From Sclerodactyla briareus (Eukaryota; Echinodermata; Holothuroidea; Dendrochirotida; Sclerodactylidae), in contig JAODTK010005568.1 of the NCBI GenBank assembly GCA_026419785.1, forward strand, positions 62,001-126,000: a stretch of 64,000 bases of DNA. The letters are read 5' to 3'. The position numbers were made by a program, and so were the translations under genes. Under the pieces are notes generated by a model. That model was not told the DNA's origin. It made no database searches and saw only the letters and a program-made list of their open reading frames with translations. This document shows, piece after piece, positions 33,145-44,405 of the stretch. The number at the start of each line of letters is the position of its first letter. Positions within the stretch are counted from its first letter, which is position 1.

Positions 33145-33354
33145 ATTTGGTCTTTTTCCAACAGTAACAAATAATGTTGAAAAGTTTGAATGAGGTAACC
33201 TCAGTCAACTCTGGTTGTTCCTGGACAGGATGTTCCCCCCTCGTCGAAAAGTTTCGGATTTTGTTTGGACGTTTTGTTGTTTTTCTGTTTATATATTCAT
33301 TATTCTTAAGTTTCATTTTTGTAGCCCCTCCGGCCCGGGACATTCCACAATATG

Positions 33355-34020
33355 GACGGGGAACCCCTTCAAGAGTTTCTTCTTTCTTCAATTTCGCTTC
33401 AAGTTTGAGAAGGACATACACTTGTGGATGTTTTTGAACACTCTCAAATCCAGTGAGTTGATGTTAGAGACCTGATTTGCAGTACAATTTTTGCTGGTCT
33501 TTCAATTTTGTATGTGACTTTTATCAACGGCAACATTAAACGCAGGCATCTTGGCAACCGTAATAACAGAACGACGTTTTAAACAAAACAATTATGTTTG
33601 AGAACATACTGTGTTGCATGTTCCCGATGAGTTGAGGCGATATCGTGCAGCCTATTCTTGCCCACTCGGGAAGGTGTTGGTGGGCGGTACCTCGTATGAG
33701 GAGTACCCCCACATTTTCACTGGAAGCCCGGCATATAAGGTTTGCACGGACAGATGTCCCGTCCTTGATTAAAGTTCGGAGGCGCACTGCTGGGTTTGAG
33801 AACCAGGGGTAACCCACGTGCCTGAATGCAGAGGGACTGGTCATCTAGTGGCAGCTTGTAAGAAGTTCCATTGCCCAAAAGGAATACACTGCCGGGCGAC
33901 TGGACATGTCGTGAGGCTAGTGCCTAAACAGAATTATTCGCACGATGCGTTTGAAGAGGGCATTGGCTGAAAGACGGCCCTATCCTCACTTTGCAAGGAG
34001 GTTGACAATGCAGACTAAAG
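33355..34020 (+). pseudogene. Tx1-like ORF1, subfamily B copy 2
   Basis: Aligns along its length with 4386-4990: N-terminal FLNTLKSSELM; 'cgcaggcatcttgg'; TSYEEYPHIFTGSPAYKV; then a knuckle at about 33820-33865 whose C...CRGTGHLVAAC pattern is recovered only by allowing one extra base, and RATGHVV near 33895-33915 for the second. It is cut off near 34020, where non-homologous sequence begins. Comparison with copy 1 shows that each keeps knuckle residues the other lost. Confidence 0.6.
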
Positions 34021-34559
34021 ACTAGACTTGGGATGGGGTGCAAGGTCGTGAACCCGCAAGCAGCAGGTGACGTGCGTGTACCTGACACCATTGTAAACCT
34101 TTAGTTAGATATGGTAGTGGTGGCACCCTGGGCACCACGGTTCCACAACCCTCTGAAAGGGAATGCCGCGCGGGAGGACCCTCACCTCTTTTCACTATCG
34201 CGTTTACCATAAAGTGCCACAGACACAACAGCCAGACGCATACATACCCACATTCATGACGCATAGATTCCCTTTTGCCTTTGGATCAAGGAATAACTAG
34301 AGTACATGGTGGTTGTAGCTCAAACCGCACAAACAAATGTACAAGTATGGTACAAATGTCAAGATCGGTGAGGCCGGTAGGCAGTTTCAACAATGGCCTA
34401 TGTGCCATTGTTGACTTTTGAACCATGCATTCCCAAAGTGTCATAAATATTCATATGGGCTGCAGGGCCCACGTGATACTGATGCCTTGGTCCTATACTC
34501 CCAGCTATTGATCATCATTACTGACCTGAACCTCAGCACTGTGGCACACGGATTTGTCT
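34021..34559. other. Interval without supported gene
   Basis: No motif. Lies between an ORF1 remnant and a satellite-like array. Confidence 0.3.
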
Positions 34560-35945
34560 GAGATACAAGATTCCATATAATGGGCCCTAGGCTCAAAAGT
34601 CCCAAGCCTGCAATTGCCCTCTACACAAGGACCGGTACATGTAACTTAGAAGAAAATCAATTGGAAGCTTGTGATGATAAGATGATTTCCAGTACCATTG
34701 TAGTGAAATCTTGCGTTGCTAAATTGGCCACATCCCAAGTAGGACCTTGGATAAAAAAAATCCTGACACCCCAACGGTACGGCTGTTATACCATCATTAT
34801 GACCGATGTCCGAATGTGCAACAAATTTGTTAGGGAAAAGCAATTTTTCGCGTGATTCTACATGAGGGGCCCAGGGCCCACCCTGGGCCTTGGAACCTAC
34901 TTCCTGGGGCACCAGGAATGTTTTGGGACCACCATTATGACTGACATGAGCAACTGCCAAATCAAAATTTCTAGAATACAGATATTGCCGTATTTCATAT
35001 GATGGGCCCCTAATGCCCAACTGGGCCTTGACCCAAAATTCCGAGCACCCACCCAAATCATGTGTCCCTCGACCAAAAGACTTTACATATAACTTGAAGA
35101 ACTCAATTAAAATCTTGTGGGAGGAATGCTTCAAGTACCATTGTGTGAAAATTTCATTAAATGGGCCCACAGGCCATGTGGGACCTTAGACTAAAAATTC
35201 TTGAACACCCAAAGGTAAACGTTAGAGCCATCACTATACCGAAATGTCCAGCACTGTGCCCTAACAATCTCGTAGAGAGAAGCATTTTTGGCGTATTCCC
35301 CATGACGGTCCCCAGGGCCCATACTGAGCCTTGGGACCTAAATCCTGGCACCCTGAATGTACAGCTATTAGACCATCATTATGACTGACTCGGCACCGGG
35401 GGTGCCAACAAAATTTGTTAAAGATACAATATTTTGCAATATTTCATATACATGGGCCCTGGGTGCCCCAAACTGATGCTTTGAACCCCAAATTCCTGCA
35501 ACACCCCATGGTCCGCTCTAACCAAGGACCATTACATGTAACTTTGAAAGAACATCAATTGAATCTTGTGGGAGGAATGCATTTCAAGTACCATTGTGTG
35601 AAATTTCATTAAATGGGCCCACAGGCCATGTGGGACCTTAGACTAAAAATTCTTGAACACCCAAAGGTACAGCTATTAGACCATCATTATGACTGCACTC
35701 AGCACCTGTGCACTCAAAATTTGTATGAGATACATTTTGAAATTCTAACACATAATGGTCTATACTGCCCTTTAATGACCTTTGACTTTGACCTTCACAA
35801 GTCAAACATGTCCCATGGGTCAATAAACATTGTGTCCAGTTCGATAGACAACCCATGTCACGACTGACCGTTTGGGGGCCAAATAGGCAATTGTTGCAAC
35901 TCTGGAGAGATAGATAGATAGAGTGACATGCTGGTTTGAGCTAAA
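34560..35945 (+). repeat. Satellite-like array, 440-456 bp units built of about 150-bp subunits
   Basis: 'aagtaccattgtgtgaaa' or variants recur near 34690, 35130 and 35586. Units 2 and 3 share 'atgggcccacaggccatgtg' and 'ccttagactaaaaattcttg'. Within each unit three diverged subunits have the pattern 'gggccc...ccttgggacct...cctgacaccc' and 'accatcattatgactg'. The array ends at 35765-35945 with 'tgacctttgactttgacctt', 'gatagatagatagagtgaca' and 'ggtttgagcta', a tail shared with 51940-52010 and 62085-62130. Confidence 0.8.
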
Positions 35946-37870
35946 AATGCATTCATATGATTCTGTAACGTAATATGCACCCTGCTTCACCAAAGAGCCA
36001 TGATTCTTTCATTCGTACGTGGAAACGTACCTTGTGTTGTGGTGGGGATTTCACTGCTTTTGCATCATTAGAGGTGGAACGCTTGAGCGATTGGTCTGAT
36101 ACATTTGAATTGAAGGATTTACTTTGTACCCATTTCATTTATTATCCACCCGATGCTCCTTTTGTTGCACTATAATCGTATCAATGTCACTATTTATAGT
36201 CTCAACTGGGTATCATTCAATGTTGTGTTCTGATGAGCTGTTTGTCCGGATGTCGTATTTCATTTTGACTTGTGGTACCACATTGATCCCTGGTATCCCT
36301 CAATCACTGATTGGTGGGAGGGGATTAGGATGCGCCTCAAGGCTCTTTGTATTAGATACGCGGTTCGACGGGCGCGTGTGCGCCCCCAACGTCCGATTTG
36401 GCAGATACCCCTGCTTTGGCAAATGAAGCTACCTCTGTATGAGGAGGGAGGGGGGATTATATCCGATCGCGCTAGAGATTTCTAGAAGAGGGAGAGCGCC
36501 CATCTAGCTTGTTTGCTTAAGTCGAAGCAAGCGTGGGGGGATTAAAAAATCATCAAGCATGTGAAGGATGTAGGAGGAAGGATTGTTTCTGGGGCTGTGG
36601 TTTGAGGGGTGTTTCATGAGTTTTATAGTATGCTTTATTCAGCAGAAGTCTCTGTTGATGATACTTGCAGGATTTGTTTTTGAATTCTATTTCAAACACA
36701 CCCAGTAGGGAACAGTCTGATTTATTGGAGCGACCTATTACCTTACATGAGGTACAGGTCGCTCTACGGGCTATGTTAAAAAACAAGTCGCCAGGTATCG
36801 ACGGCCTTTCAGTGGAGTTTTATTTAAAATTCATTGATCTTGTAGGGAATGATTTACTTTTAGTATACAACGACATCTTTGACAGAAAACTGGCATTTGA
36901 TACTCAGCGTACAGCAATATACGCTTTACCTAAGAAAGGGGATCTGACAGACTCCGCCAAACGTAGACCAATTAGTTTACTCACTGTAGATTACAAGATC
37001 ATTGCCAAGGTTAATCAATTTCGTACACACCATCTGTTAATGGATTGTTTTATTAACGAATACCACCTGTTTCGTACCTGTCGTTCAATTCACCAGAACT
37101 TGTGTTTAATTCGTGATATTGTTGATTTTTCTAAGCTAGGGGAAACCCTGTAGCGTTGATTTCTATCGATCAACATAAGGCTTTTGATAAGGCACATTGG
37201 ATTTTCTCTTTAAATTTACGGCCTGTTTAAAATGACATATTTCCTCATATGGCCTAAATTTGTAATACTGGCATACAGAGCGTCTACTTTATAATGATCA
37301 ACTCGGGAATTATTTTATTATTTCTAGGGGGTCAGACAAGGTCCCTCTTAGCCGGCATCGTATGCTTTATTTGTGGAACCCTTAGGGCCGCGTTTCATTG
37401 CTCCTTATTCCGTTTAATGTTTCATATTCCTGGGGTGGGGGAAGGCGGGTTAAATTATTACAGTCTGCTGATGATGCTACTTGGGTGGCTACCTCACAGG
37501 TTGACATTGTATCGTTTTGGGGGCCTACAACGCTTTCAAGAAGACGACGGGAGCCTCACTAAATGTGAGTAAAACACAGACTAATTAAAGTTGGGGGATT
37601 TTGTGAGAAGAAAGTTGCATGGGGGATTCACTGGGTGGAGGATAAAATGGTATCAATTAGCATTTGTTTTTGGGCGGCTTGTATTGTGTCCTTTTGGAAG
37701 TCACTGCTTGTGAAGGCCGAACAGAGGTTGCAATCCTGGGGAGACCGAGAAAAAAAGAAAAAAGATATATATTAAGTCAATATGTTTATCCACAGTTCGT
37801 TGTCGACGTAGGACTGGGGTACTTTGAGGATTCCCACCTCAACTCTTAGCCCCCCCGCCAACTTTTTCCA
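35946..37870 (+). pseudogene. ORF2 copy X: endonuclease end, connector and reverse transcriptase
   Basis: Endonuclease GGDFTAF (with one frame step) lies near 36030-36055, then DWSDTFELKDL. The connector reads WEGIRMRLKALCIRYAVRRA at about 36310-36370, which matches the Tx1 connector before RT. RT follows: LLERPITLHEVQ near 36725, NKSPGIDGLSVEFY near 36785-36830, LPKKGDLTD near 36925-36955 and RRPISLLTVDYKIIAK near 36965-37010, all in one 162-codon frame. After a one-base shift come LISIDQHKAFDKAHW (catalytic Asp codon 37168-37170), GVRQG near 37330 and SADDATWVATSQVDIV at about 37464-37510 (YADD with Tyr to Ser). WKSLLVKAEQRLQSW near 37700-37745 is the thumb. The most complete ORF2 in the window, but frameshifted. 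Confidence 0.75.
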
Positions 37871-37889
37871 ATCTTGCTGCATACCCGAG

Positions 37890-39115
37890 GTGGCTGGTAT
37901 TTTTGTAGGTTTGTATTCATTTCCATAAATGGGGAACCATGCCTTCATATCCAGTAGGAAACTTCTTTGCAATTATGTTCCACACGTGTGGAAAACTATG
38001 CCATTTTGTTCCAATATGCTTTCTAGCAAGTCTCCGGGATTCTGTTAAGTGTAAGGAATACACTGTCTTGGTTGCAGTTTGATATTGTTTTCATACAAGC
38101 AACTTGTTGGGATAAGGGGACTTTAGCCTATTAACTCACCCTGGCATGGATCGGCTTTCTATTCAGGAACATTTACTAAATAGCTACTGCTAACTGCCTT
38201 TCCACATTGACGTGTTGCCGCTTTACTAATATTAGAAGGGACGGGGAGGGATGCTGTGTTTCTATTCTATGTTTCATGGAAAATGCAACCATAGGATTCT
38301 GTAATGTATATGCACCATGCTCACTAATGAACCGTGTTTTCTTTCTTCCATTAACAAGTTATTTTCATCCATACGTGGGAAAGTACCATGTGTGGTTGGT
38401 GGGGATTTCAGTTGCGATTTATTCGATTGGGATGTTTTCTTGGGTAGCAGGCAACGTTGATTCATGATATTAATTGATAACTGACTTCAGTTAATACAGT
38501 TTGGGAGCGGCAAAGTGTGGAAACATGTTCGGCGTGGTCTAAGCTCCCGGCTGAATAGGATTCACGTCACGTTCGAGTTGAAGGATGTTACTCTAGCTGT
38601 AACCATTTCATTTATCAGACCATGATAGCTTTTGTTGTTCAATCCCTGATTGGTTGGAGGGAACCGAGGTGTGCAATCCAGGTCTTTGCATTAAACATGG
38701 GGTTCGGCGGGTGCAGGTGCGGCAAGAATGCCCATCTAGCTTCTCCGCAAAATCAGAGCAATCGAGGGGGGATTCCAACATCATTAAAGAGGAGAAAGAT
38801 ACAGGAGGGGAGGGGGGGGGGGGGGGTTAACAAGTTTTTATAGTATGCTCCATTTGGCACAATCTTCGTTGATGGATATTTACGATATGTTTTTTAGTTC
38901 TATCAATACACACTCAGTAATGAACAGCTCAATACATCCGAGCGGCCTATTACGTTACAGGAGGTCTTCCCACAGTTACGTTTAAGAAGAAATTGTCGTG
39001 ATTTATGATGGTCTTCCATTTGGAGTTTTACTTTAGTGTTTATTGACCTGGTAGGAAATATCCAACTTCTTTTGCTAGGTTTTCAGTTCCTGAATCACGA
39101 CTTTTCAGCTGGTGC
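37890..39115 (+). pseudogene. ORF2 copy Y: endonuclease and start of reverse transcriptase
   Basis: NVYAP near 38303-38320 and VVGGDFSCDLFDWDV at 38392-38430 are the two best endonuclease blocks in the window (family NVYAP and GGDFNC). LTALDWE-like remnants precede them. The connector region (38570-38830) parallels 36090-36560 of copy X. SERPITLQEV near 38938-38965 and YDGLPFG near 39005-39030 are the start of RT, after which homology ends. Its first bases (37897-37970) are shared with 18540-18610. It follows copy X head to tail on the same strand. Confidence 0.7.
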
Positions 39116-39120
39116 AAAGT

Positions 39121-39600
39121 CTACAGGTGGACACCAGTGCTTTCCGGAACAAGCAATCCACTTTCTTTTGGCGTGAATTGGAAGCAAATGGATAAGCTAT
39201 CCCGGATGTGAGTGGTTGGGCCTGGCATATGGGTTCTAACCACACGTCCTGAGAACATTCGCAAGACAATAGTCCACATCAGTTTGATGATCTGACTGAC
39301 CATTACCTGCAGATCAAGGAAAAGGCTCTACTCCCAGAAGCGAATCTACTGACCAACAGGACTAAAACAGAAAGCACTACGAAACAACCAGAGAAATCCC
39401 CTAACAATATAGGCAGACAACTGCCCAATTCCGATCTTAACGAATCGAGATATGTTCCCTACCTCGCACATCTCTTACGGAATGATTAGAAACTATTATT
39501 CCTCGGCTACCACAGAGAGATCGTTCCGAGTGTTGAGAAGAATGAAAATCTACTCGAGAAATGCCATGAGTCAGGCTCAATTGTTGTTTCAATAGATGAC
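39121..39600 (+). pseudogene. hAT transposase C-terminal dimerisation region
   Basis: Frame at 39494-39592 reads YYSSATTERSFRVLRRMKIYSR, then NAMSQAQLLFQ and a stop. The hAT dimerisation domain has S.A..ERSFS.LRRIK.YLRSTM..ERL, so this is a clear match in order and spacing. The preceding 300 bases contain plausible but unrecognised transposase sequence with stops. No terminal inverted repeat or 8-bp target duplication was found. Confidence 0.7.
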
Positions 39601-40148
39601 AATGGAGAACAATCTTCAAGTGGATATTATAGACATGCAGCAATATTATAGACATGCAGCAGCAAGTGCGATCGCCGCATCAAGTTAATGACCTCTATGA
39701 CTAGGCTAGATTCCACAGCAGTTAGTTTTATAAGTTTGGTCGAACAGTTTGTACTGACAAGTGTACTGAATTGGAAATTTGGGTGACACTGCCCGGGCAT
39801 TTTATCGGTTTCTATTTGAACATCAGTTCAATCCCAATGTGTTCGTTATCCATTATCACATACTTTAAGATAATTGAAGTTCCGAATCTTACAAGCAAGG
39901 CATGCCTGGGTGGGCTCACTGATATCATGAATATTTGTGATATTCAAAAACAACTGAAACTCAGGACAGTATTTTTTTGGCGGGCAATGTGGAGTTGAAA
40001 TATTGTAAAAGGTAACAACATTTTGCATCTAATCAAAGTTATACTCTAAAAGAAGAAAAATCTCAGAGGGAAGGGGGACACATCAGCCATCACGTCAGTC
40101 ATGACAATTGCCCCCCCCCCTTAGCAAAATCCCTACAACTACCCTGAC
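39601..40148. other. Interval without supported gene
   Basis: AT-rich. Nothing recognised apart from a C run near 40110. Confidence 0.3.
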
Positions 40149-40421
40149 CTGAGATACTGTGGAATTGCCCATAAATATATTTTCTAAAGCCAAATAAGCT
40201 ATTAACTGTTCAAGGTAAGTTACACATGAAAGCAACGCAGTAGTCCGCAGCCAAAGATATCCTGGATTTTTGACACACGCTTCCACAAAGTCAGTCAAAT
40301 CTTGGAAAGCACTTGCTACGATGCCACAAGGTTCGTGACAGCAAAGCCACTGGATGATCAAGGTAAGAAGCCTTACTGATGCCGCAACATCCACTTCAAA
40401 TTGTAACATTATTGAATTGCA
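40149..40421 (-). CDS. Candidate host exon, 273 bp, phase 0 to 0 (unrecognised helical protein)
   Basis: On the minus strand 'ctcatcttctgtag' is followed at 40421 by 91 open codons ending at 40149, where CAG is followed by the donor-like GTCAGG. It reads CNSIMLQFEVDVAASVRLLT, then QWLCCHEPCGIVASAFQDLT and WLRTTALLSCVTYLEQL. The alternating amphipathic Leu/Ala/Val pattern suggests an ARM/HEAT-like helical repeat. Both boundaries fall between codons, so it can join directly to the candidate exon ending at 41268, also phase 0. Family not recognised. Confidence 0.5.
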
Positions 40422-40439
40422 CTACAGAAGATGAGTTCA

Positions 40440-40515
40440 TGTGGGTACCTTGAGTACCTGTAACGTAAACTGTAACCGTGAGTACTGTAACTTGAGAACC
40501 GTAAGTGAGTAACCA
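40440..40515 (+). repeat. Short imperfect repeat of GTAAC/TGAGTA motifs
   Basis: 'gtaccttgagtacctgtaac', then repeats of 'gtaac.tgagta' over about 75 bases with substitutions. Confidence 0.55.
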
Positions 40516-41267
40516 TCACATAACGTTGACCGATGTGTGGGTACGGTTTGTTTCCTATTAATTATAGAGATCAGCAATTCGTGAACAAGGTGGTGGTGCT
40601 ATCGGGCCATTTTGATACCAAAGTCTTATGGACTACTGTGGAAGTCTCGTGGCATTGCCATAATCCATATGGCCACCCTACACACCAACAATGATCTCAT
40701 GACAGCTTCATGTTTAGGAGTTTGCATGTTTTTATAGGGCCTGATAATCTGTGATGCAACGTGGCCTGAAAAATATAGGTCATAATGTATCATTTCTAGA
40801 ATAAGCTATGTGGGCTCAATACATTCCTCAAGTTCATGAAGGGGGATGCTGTCCCAATATTAGATGCATTATGCAGATCATTCTAGAGTGTTTCTTTCTC
40901 CCGCACCCAGTAATGGGCTAAATCACTCGATAGCATGTTTTTTTTCCCCCTCTTTTTTCCATATAAGTATTGTCTCAGAATACATACAGCATGTATGTTG
41001 ATTTACTAGCAAAACTAGGTAGAGTTTGTCGAGTAACACTAACTGTTTAAGGCATTGCAAAACTTGCAAGGGCTCAACAGTTCAACAACAGGGGTGAAAC
41101 TTCTGAACATAGGTGGTAATTCTATTGCATGGGATAGTGTAATAACTTTTGTTATGGGAACTTCTCGCGAGATTGTGTAAAAGTACTTCTCTTCAAAGTT
41201 ATGTGACAGCAACTGTCCAGAGAGATGAAAAAGTTATGTATATATTGTCTGAAGTGGGAACAGTTAC

Positions 41268-41464
41268 CAAGTCATCGGGGTCAGCAGTCAGAAAGACTGC
41301 TGCAAAATTGCATCTAGGGGAAACCACACACAATGACAGTAAGTTCTGCATTTTTGGTATAACTTGACCAGACCTCTCCACTTGAGCCCATAAATTATCA
41401 CACCAATCAAAAGCCATGATCGATAAGAAGCCGACTGCTGCTGGTTGGCTGTCATTTGATGCCA
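41268..41464 (-). CDS. Candidate host exon (5' boundary unsure)
   Basis: Minus-strand frame open from about 41474 to a donor-like TTG|GTAACT at 41268. It reads AAVGFLSIMAFDWCDNLWAQ, then PKMQNLLSL and FAAVFLTADPDDL. It ends between codons, in phase with the exon at 40421-40149, giving DDL|CNSIML at the joint. The upstream acceptor is weak. A smaller internal alternative begins after 'tggtttcccctag' at 41313. Plus-strand frame 41149-41367 with a GTAAGT at 41339 competes, so strand rests on the in-phase neighbour. Confidence 0.4.
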
Positions 41465-41469
41465 CTGAT

Positions 41470-42284
41470 CACAGCTTATTGATGCGTTAATATGAGTTCC
41501 ACAAAATGCTGCCGACTCAGAAACAAAAGTAAAAGCGTGCTGCAGTTCTCACTGTTCTTCTGCTGCAGCGTTGGGTGAAACGCAGATGAAAGAAGACAGA
41601 GAAGGCTCTGCAGCAACATCCTCAGTAGAATTACTAAGAACTATGCCATCCCTCAAGATACCAAAACAGTATTCCTTTTCCCCCACCACCCTGCAGCCTT
41701 TAGATGGCGTTACAAGTATTCCAACTACTGGCCTATTTCTAATGTCTTTGATACAAATGTGACCAATTTCACTGATGCTTTATCAAACACAGAGTGTGTA
41801 ATTTGCAGGGAGAATCTCACAAGTGACACTCACTCACTCATCATCGCCAAATCACATAGCATCCTCTAGCAATCAACGTGGCTATACTTTGACACTCGCG
41901 AGCTTTCTCTCTATAAAGAGATCATTCAAAATTATTATTCTGATCACCACACTCCCATAAGAACTGTATAGTGCTGTGGTCAATGAGTCAGGGTCTATCA
42001 CACACAGGTTAATCCTTTACAACTGAGGTTAGTTGTGGTAACTTTTGATGACACTCCCAGTTTGGTATATCTGCAAAGCTATGCAAACTATGAGCCACGG
42101 GGCTATCCTGATGGTCATAACCCTTCCAAGACCACGAACTTTCAAAATAGCTAATTAGCATATCAGGGTGATTATCATGGAGTTAGTAAAGTTAATTGAA
42201 GATGGTAGGAAACCTGGCAGCCTTGTACCCCGTAAGCACTCCCATCAGTTTAACACTCTGCAGTTCTCAGTAGACCCAATCTGC
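41470..42284. other. Interval with unproven plus-strand splice-like sites
   Basis: 'cactgttcttctgctgcag' ends at 41568 and 'ttcccccaccaccctgcag' at 41696; both look like strong plus-strand acceptors followed by an open frame to 41762. No downstream gene structure is seen. Confidence 0.3.
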
Positions 42285-43395
42285 CAGTCATCAGTATACA
42301 CGTCCTGCCAGTCATCAGTATACACGTCCTGCCAGTCATCAGTATACACGTCCTGCCAGTCATCAGTAGACACATCCTGCCAGTCATCATAGACACGTCC
42401 TGCCAGGCATCATAGACACGTCCTGCCAGTCATCAGTAGACATTTCCTGCCAGGCATCAGTAGACACGTCCTGCCAGGCATCATAGACACGTCTGCCAGT
42501 CATCAGTATACACGTCCTGCCAGTCATCAGTAGACATTTCCTGCCAGGCATCAGTAGACACGTCCTGCCAGTCATCAGAAGACACGTCCTGCCAGTCTCA
42601 TAGACACATCCTGCCAGTCATCAGTAGACACATCCTGCCAGTCATCAGTAGACACGTCCTGCCAGTCATCAGAAGACACGTCCTGCCAGTCATCAGAAGA
42701 CACGTCCTGCCAGTCATCATAGACACATCCTGCCAGTCATCATTAGACACGTCCTGCCAGTCATCATAGACACATCCTGCCAGTCATCATAGACACATCC
42801 TGCCAGTCATCAGTACACACGTCCTGCCAGTCATCATAGACACGTCCTGCCAGGCATCATAACACGTCCTCCCAGGCATCATAGCACATCCTGCCAGGCA
42901 TCAGTAGACACATCCTGCCAGTCATCAGTAGACACATCCTGCCAGTCATCAGTAGACACATCCTGCCAGTCATCAGAAGACACGTCCTGCCAGTCATCAG
43001 TAGACATGTCCTGCCAGTCATCAGTATACACGTCCTGCCAGTCATCATAGACACATCCTGCCAGTCATCATAGACACGTCTGCCAGTCATCAGTATACAC
43101 GTCCTGCCAGTCATCAGTAGACATGTCCTGCCAGTCATCAGTGGACACGTCCTGCCAGTCATCAGTGGACACAATGTGCCAGTCATCAGTAGACACGTCC
43201 TGCCAGTCATCAGTATACACGTCCTGCCAGTCATCAGTAGACACGACCTGCAAGTCATCAGTGGACACGTCCTGCCAGTCATCAGTGGACACAATGTGAC
43301 AGTCATCAGTAGACACGTCCTGCCAGTATACAACCATCCTGCCAGTTAGACGTCCTGCCAGATAGTAGTAGACACGTCCTGCCACTACATCAGGA
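42285..43395. repeat. 24-bp minisatellite, about 46 units
   Basis: Unit 'ccagtcatcagtagacacgt' plus 'cctg'. Variants have 'tatacacg', 'agaagacacg', 'tcatagacac' (one or two bases short) and 'gtggacacaatgtg' (43160-43300). Because 24 is a multiple of three, long open frames arise on the minus strand (reading MTGRTCLL or DDWQDVST repeatedly). I treat these as by-products. The unit order shows higher-order blocks: 43130-43200 recurs at 43255-43322. Confidence 0.95.
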
Positions 43396-43789
43396 AGACC
43401 ACCTCCTGGCGTCCAGGTCCAGGGCATGATGAGTGGTCAGGGTCATCACTGATGGTTTCTCCATTCTTGCGTAATAGTTTGCTCTGATTGCTGGAAAAAA
43501 TAGGAATTTGGAGGTGGAACTATGATATATATAAATTAAAGTAATTTGCATGTGGTGACTTATGGTGCCAGACATACACATTAACATATGAAATGTAGTA
43601 GCCTGTTTCTAAGGCATCGAGCATAATTAAGCCCAACTGGGGTAAACATAGACGAGACACTTCAGTAGCCATTGCCTACTCGAACCAGGTGAACATGGGT
43701 ACATGTAAGGCAACACAAGTATCCTGTCTGGTTTGCACAATTGAATCGACTACATTTCATAGAATCAAATAAACCTCTTTCGTGCATCA

Positions 43790-44010
43790 ACCATGGCACG
43801 TTAATGACCGCCAGTGACCCTGGCTTTACATGGAAATCTCACAATCAAAGGAGGCCACATTGAAGAACTCTTATGTGATTTAGAAACCGTTAGAAATGTC
43901 GGCAAATAGGCAAATCAGAACCTTGAATGAACCTGCGGTGACCTCTGCAAGTACACACTGGGACTAATGGTAGACCATACTCATCAAGTTGCAGTTAAAT
44001 CAAACAAAAA
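43790..44010 (+). repeat. Dispersed repeat with 'tgacctctgcaag' units, copy 3
   Basis: 'aatgaccgccagtgaccctg', 'aacctgcggtgacctctgca' and 'ggactaatggtagaccatac' match the unit of copies at 25120, 28185 and 49640. Confidence 0.55.
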
Positions 44011-44265
44011 CTTTGCTTTACTGAAATAGAAAATAAGAATACTTAGCGAGAATAGTTAGCTTATACTGCGCCAGAAGAAAATTCATTTCTGTGCACACTC
44101 CATGCTATCATATACTGAACAATGTCACTATACTTCGGGCGACCCATCTGATATTCTGGTACACCGTACACATATTTTTGGGCTAAGAAGATTCTTCATA
44201 TGGATTTTACAACAAATAAGTAGAACTTCGGCCGAAAATTGGAGCAGCACCAAACACTGACTCAC

Positions 44266-44405
44266 AGGGTTACTTGTTCTCAAAACAGGGAATACACCCA
44301 CCCACTGCTTCATTCCATAGGCCAGATCCGGGATCAGGGTTACAAGCTCAAACTGGCCGAAATACTCGGAAAACAAAATGCCCATCCCTTTTCCAAGAGT
44401 GAACC
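44266..44405 (-). CDS. Candidate host exon, 140 bp
   Basis: On the minus strand, pyrimidine-rich 'aatcttggtctctctgag' precedes 44405 and a consensus donor CCT|GTGAGT follows 44266. Between them 46 codons are open: FTLGKGMGILFSEYFGQFEL, VTLIPDLAYGMKQWVGVFPV, LRTSNP. It starts with two bases of a split codon and ends between codons. Composition is that of a folded protein. Same strand as the other candidates and lying upstream of them. Family not recognised. Confidence 0.45.

Larger units (their letters stand above)
31961..33345. other. Pyrimidine-rich interval with two hairpins, possible element 3' region
   Basis: Follows the ORF1 copy with no RT or endonuclease motif. T/C-rich. Acceptor-like 'ctttctcaccacag' occurs near 32283-32296. 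It holds a GC hairpin at 32451-32466 and an 8-bp inverted repeat at 33124-33144. Minus-strand frames here have no known domain. Confidence 0.35.

Noticed and set aside
34646..35170. 174-codon minus-strand open frame
   Set aside because: Falls entirely in the 450-bp satellite. No conserved peptide among units.
41221..41568. Plus-strand two-exon gene (exon 41221-41338, donor GTAAGT, acceptor at 41568)
   Set aside because: Joins in phase, but the minus-strand frame is longer and links in phase to a better exon at 40421. Kept only as an alternative.
42857..43333. 158-codon minus-strand frame of repeated MTGRTCLL
   Set aside because: A product of the 24-bp repeat period. No start context, splice site or flanking coding sequence.
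42285..43395. CRISPR array
   Set aside because: Unit of 24 bp repeats without unique spacers, in a eukaryotic context.
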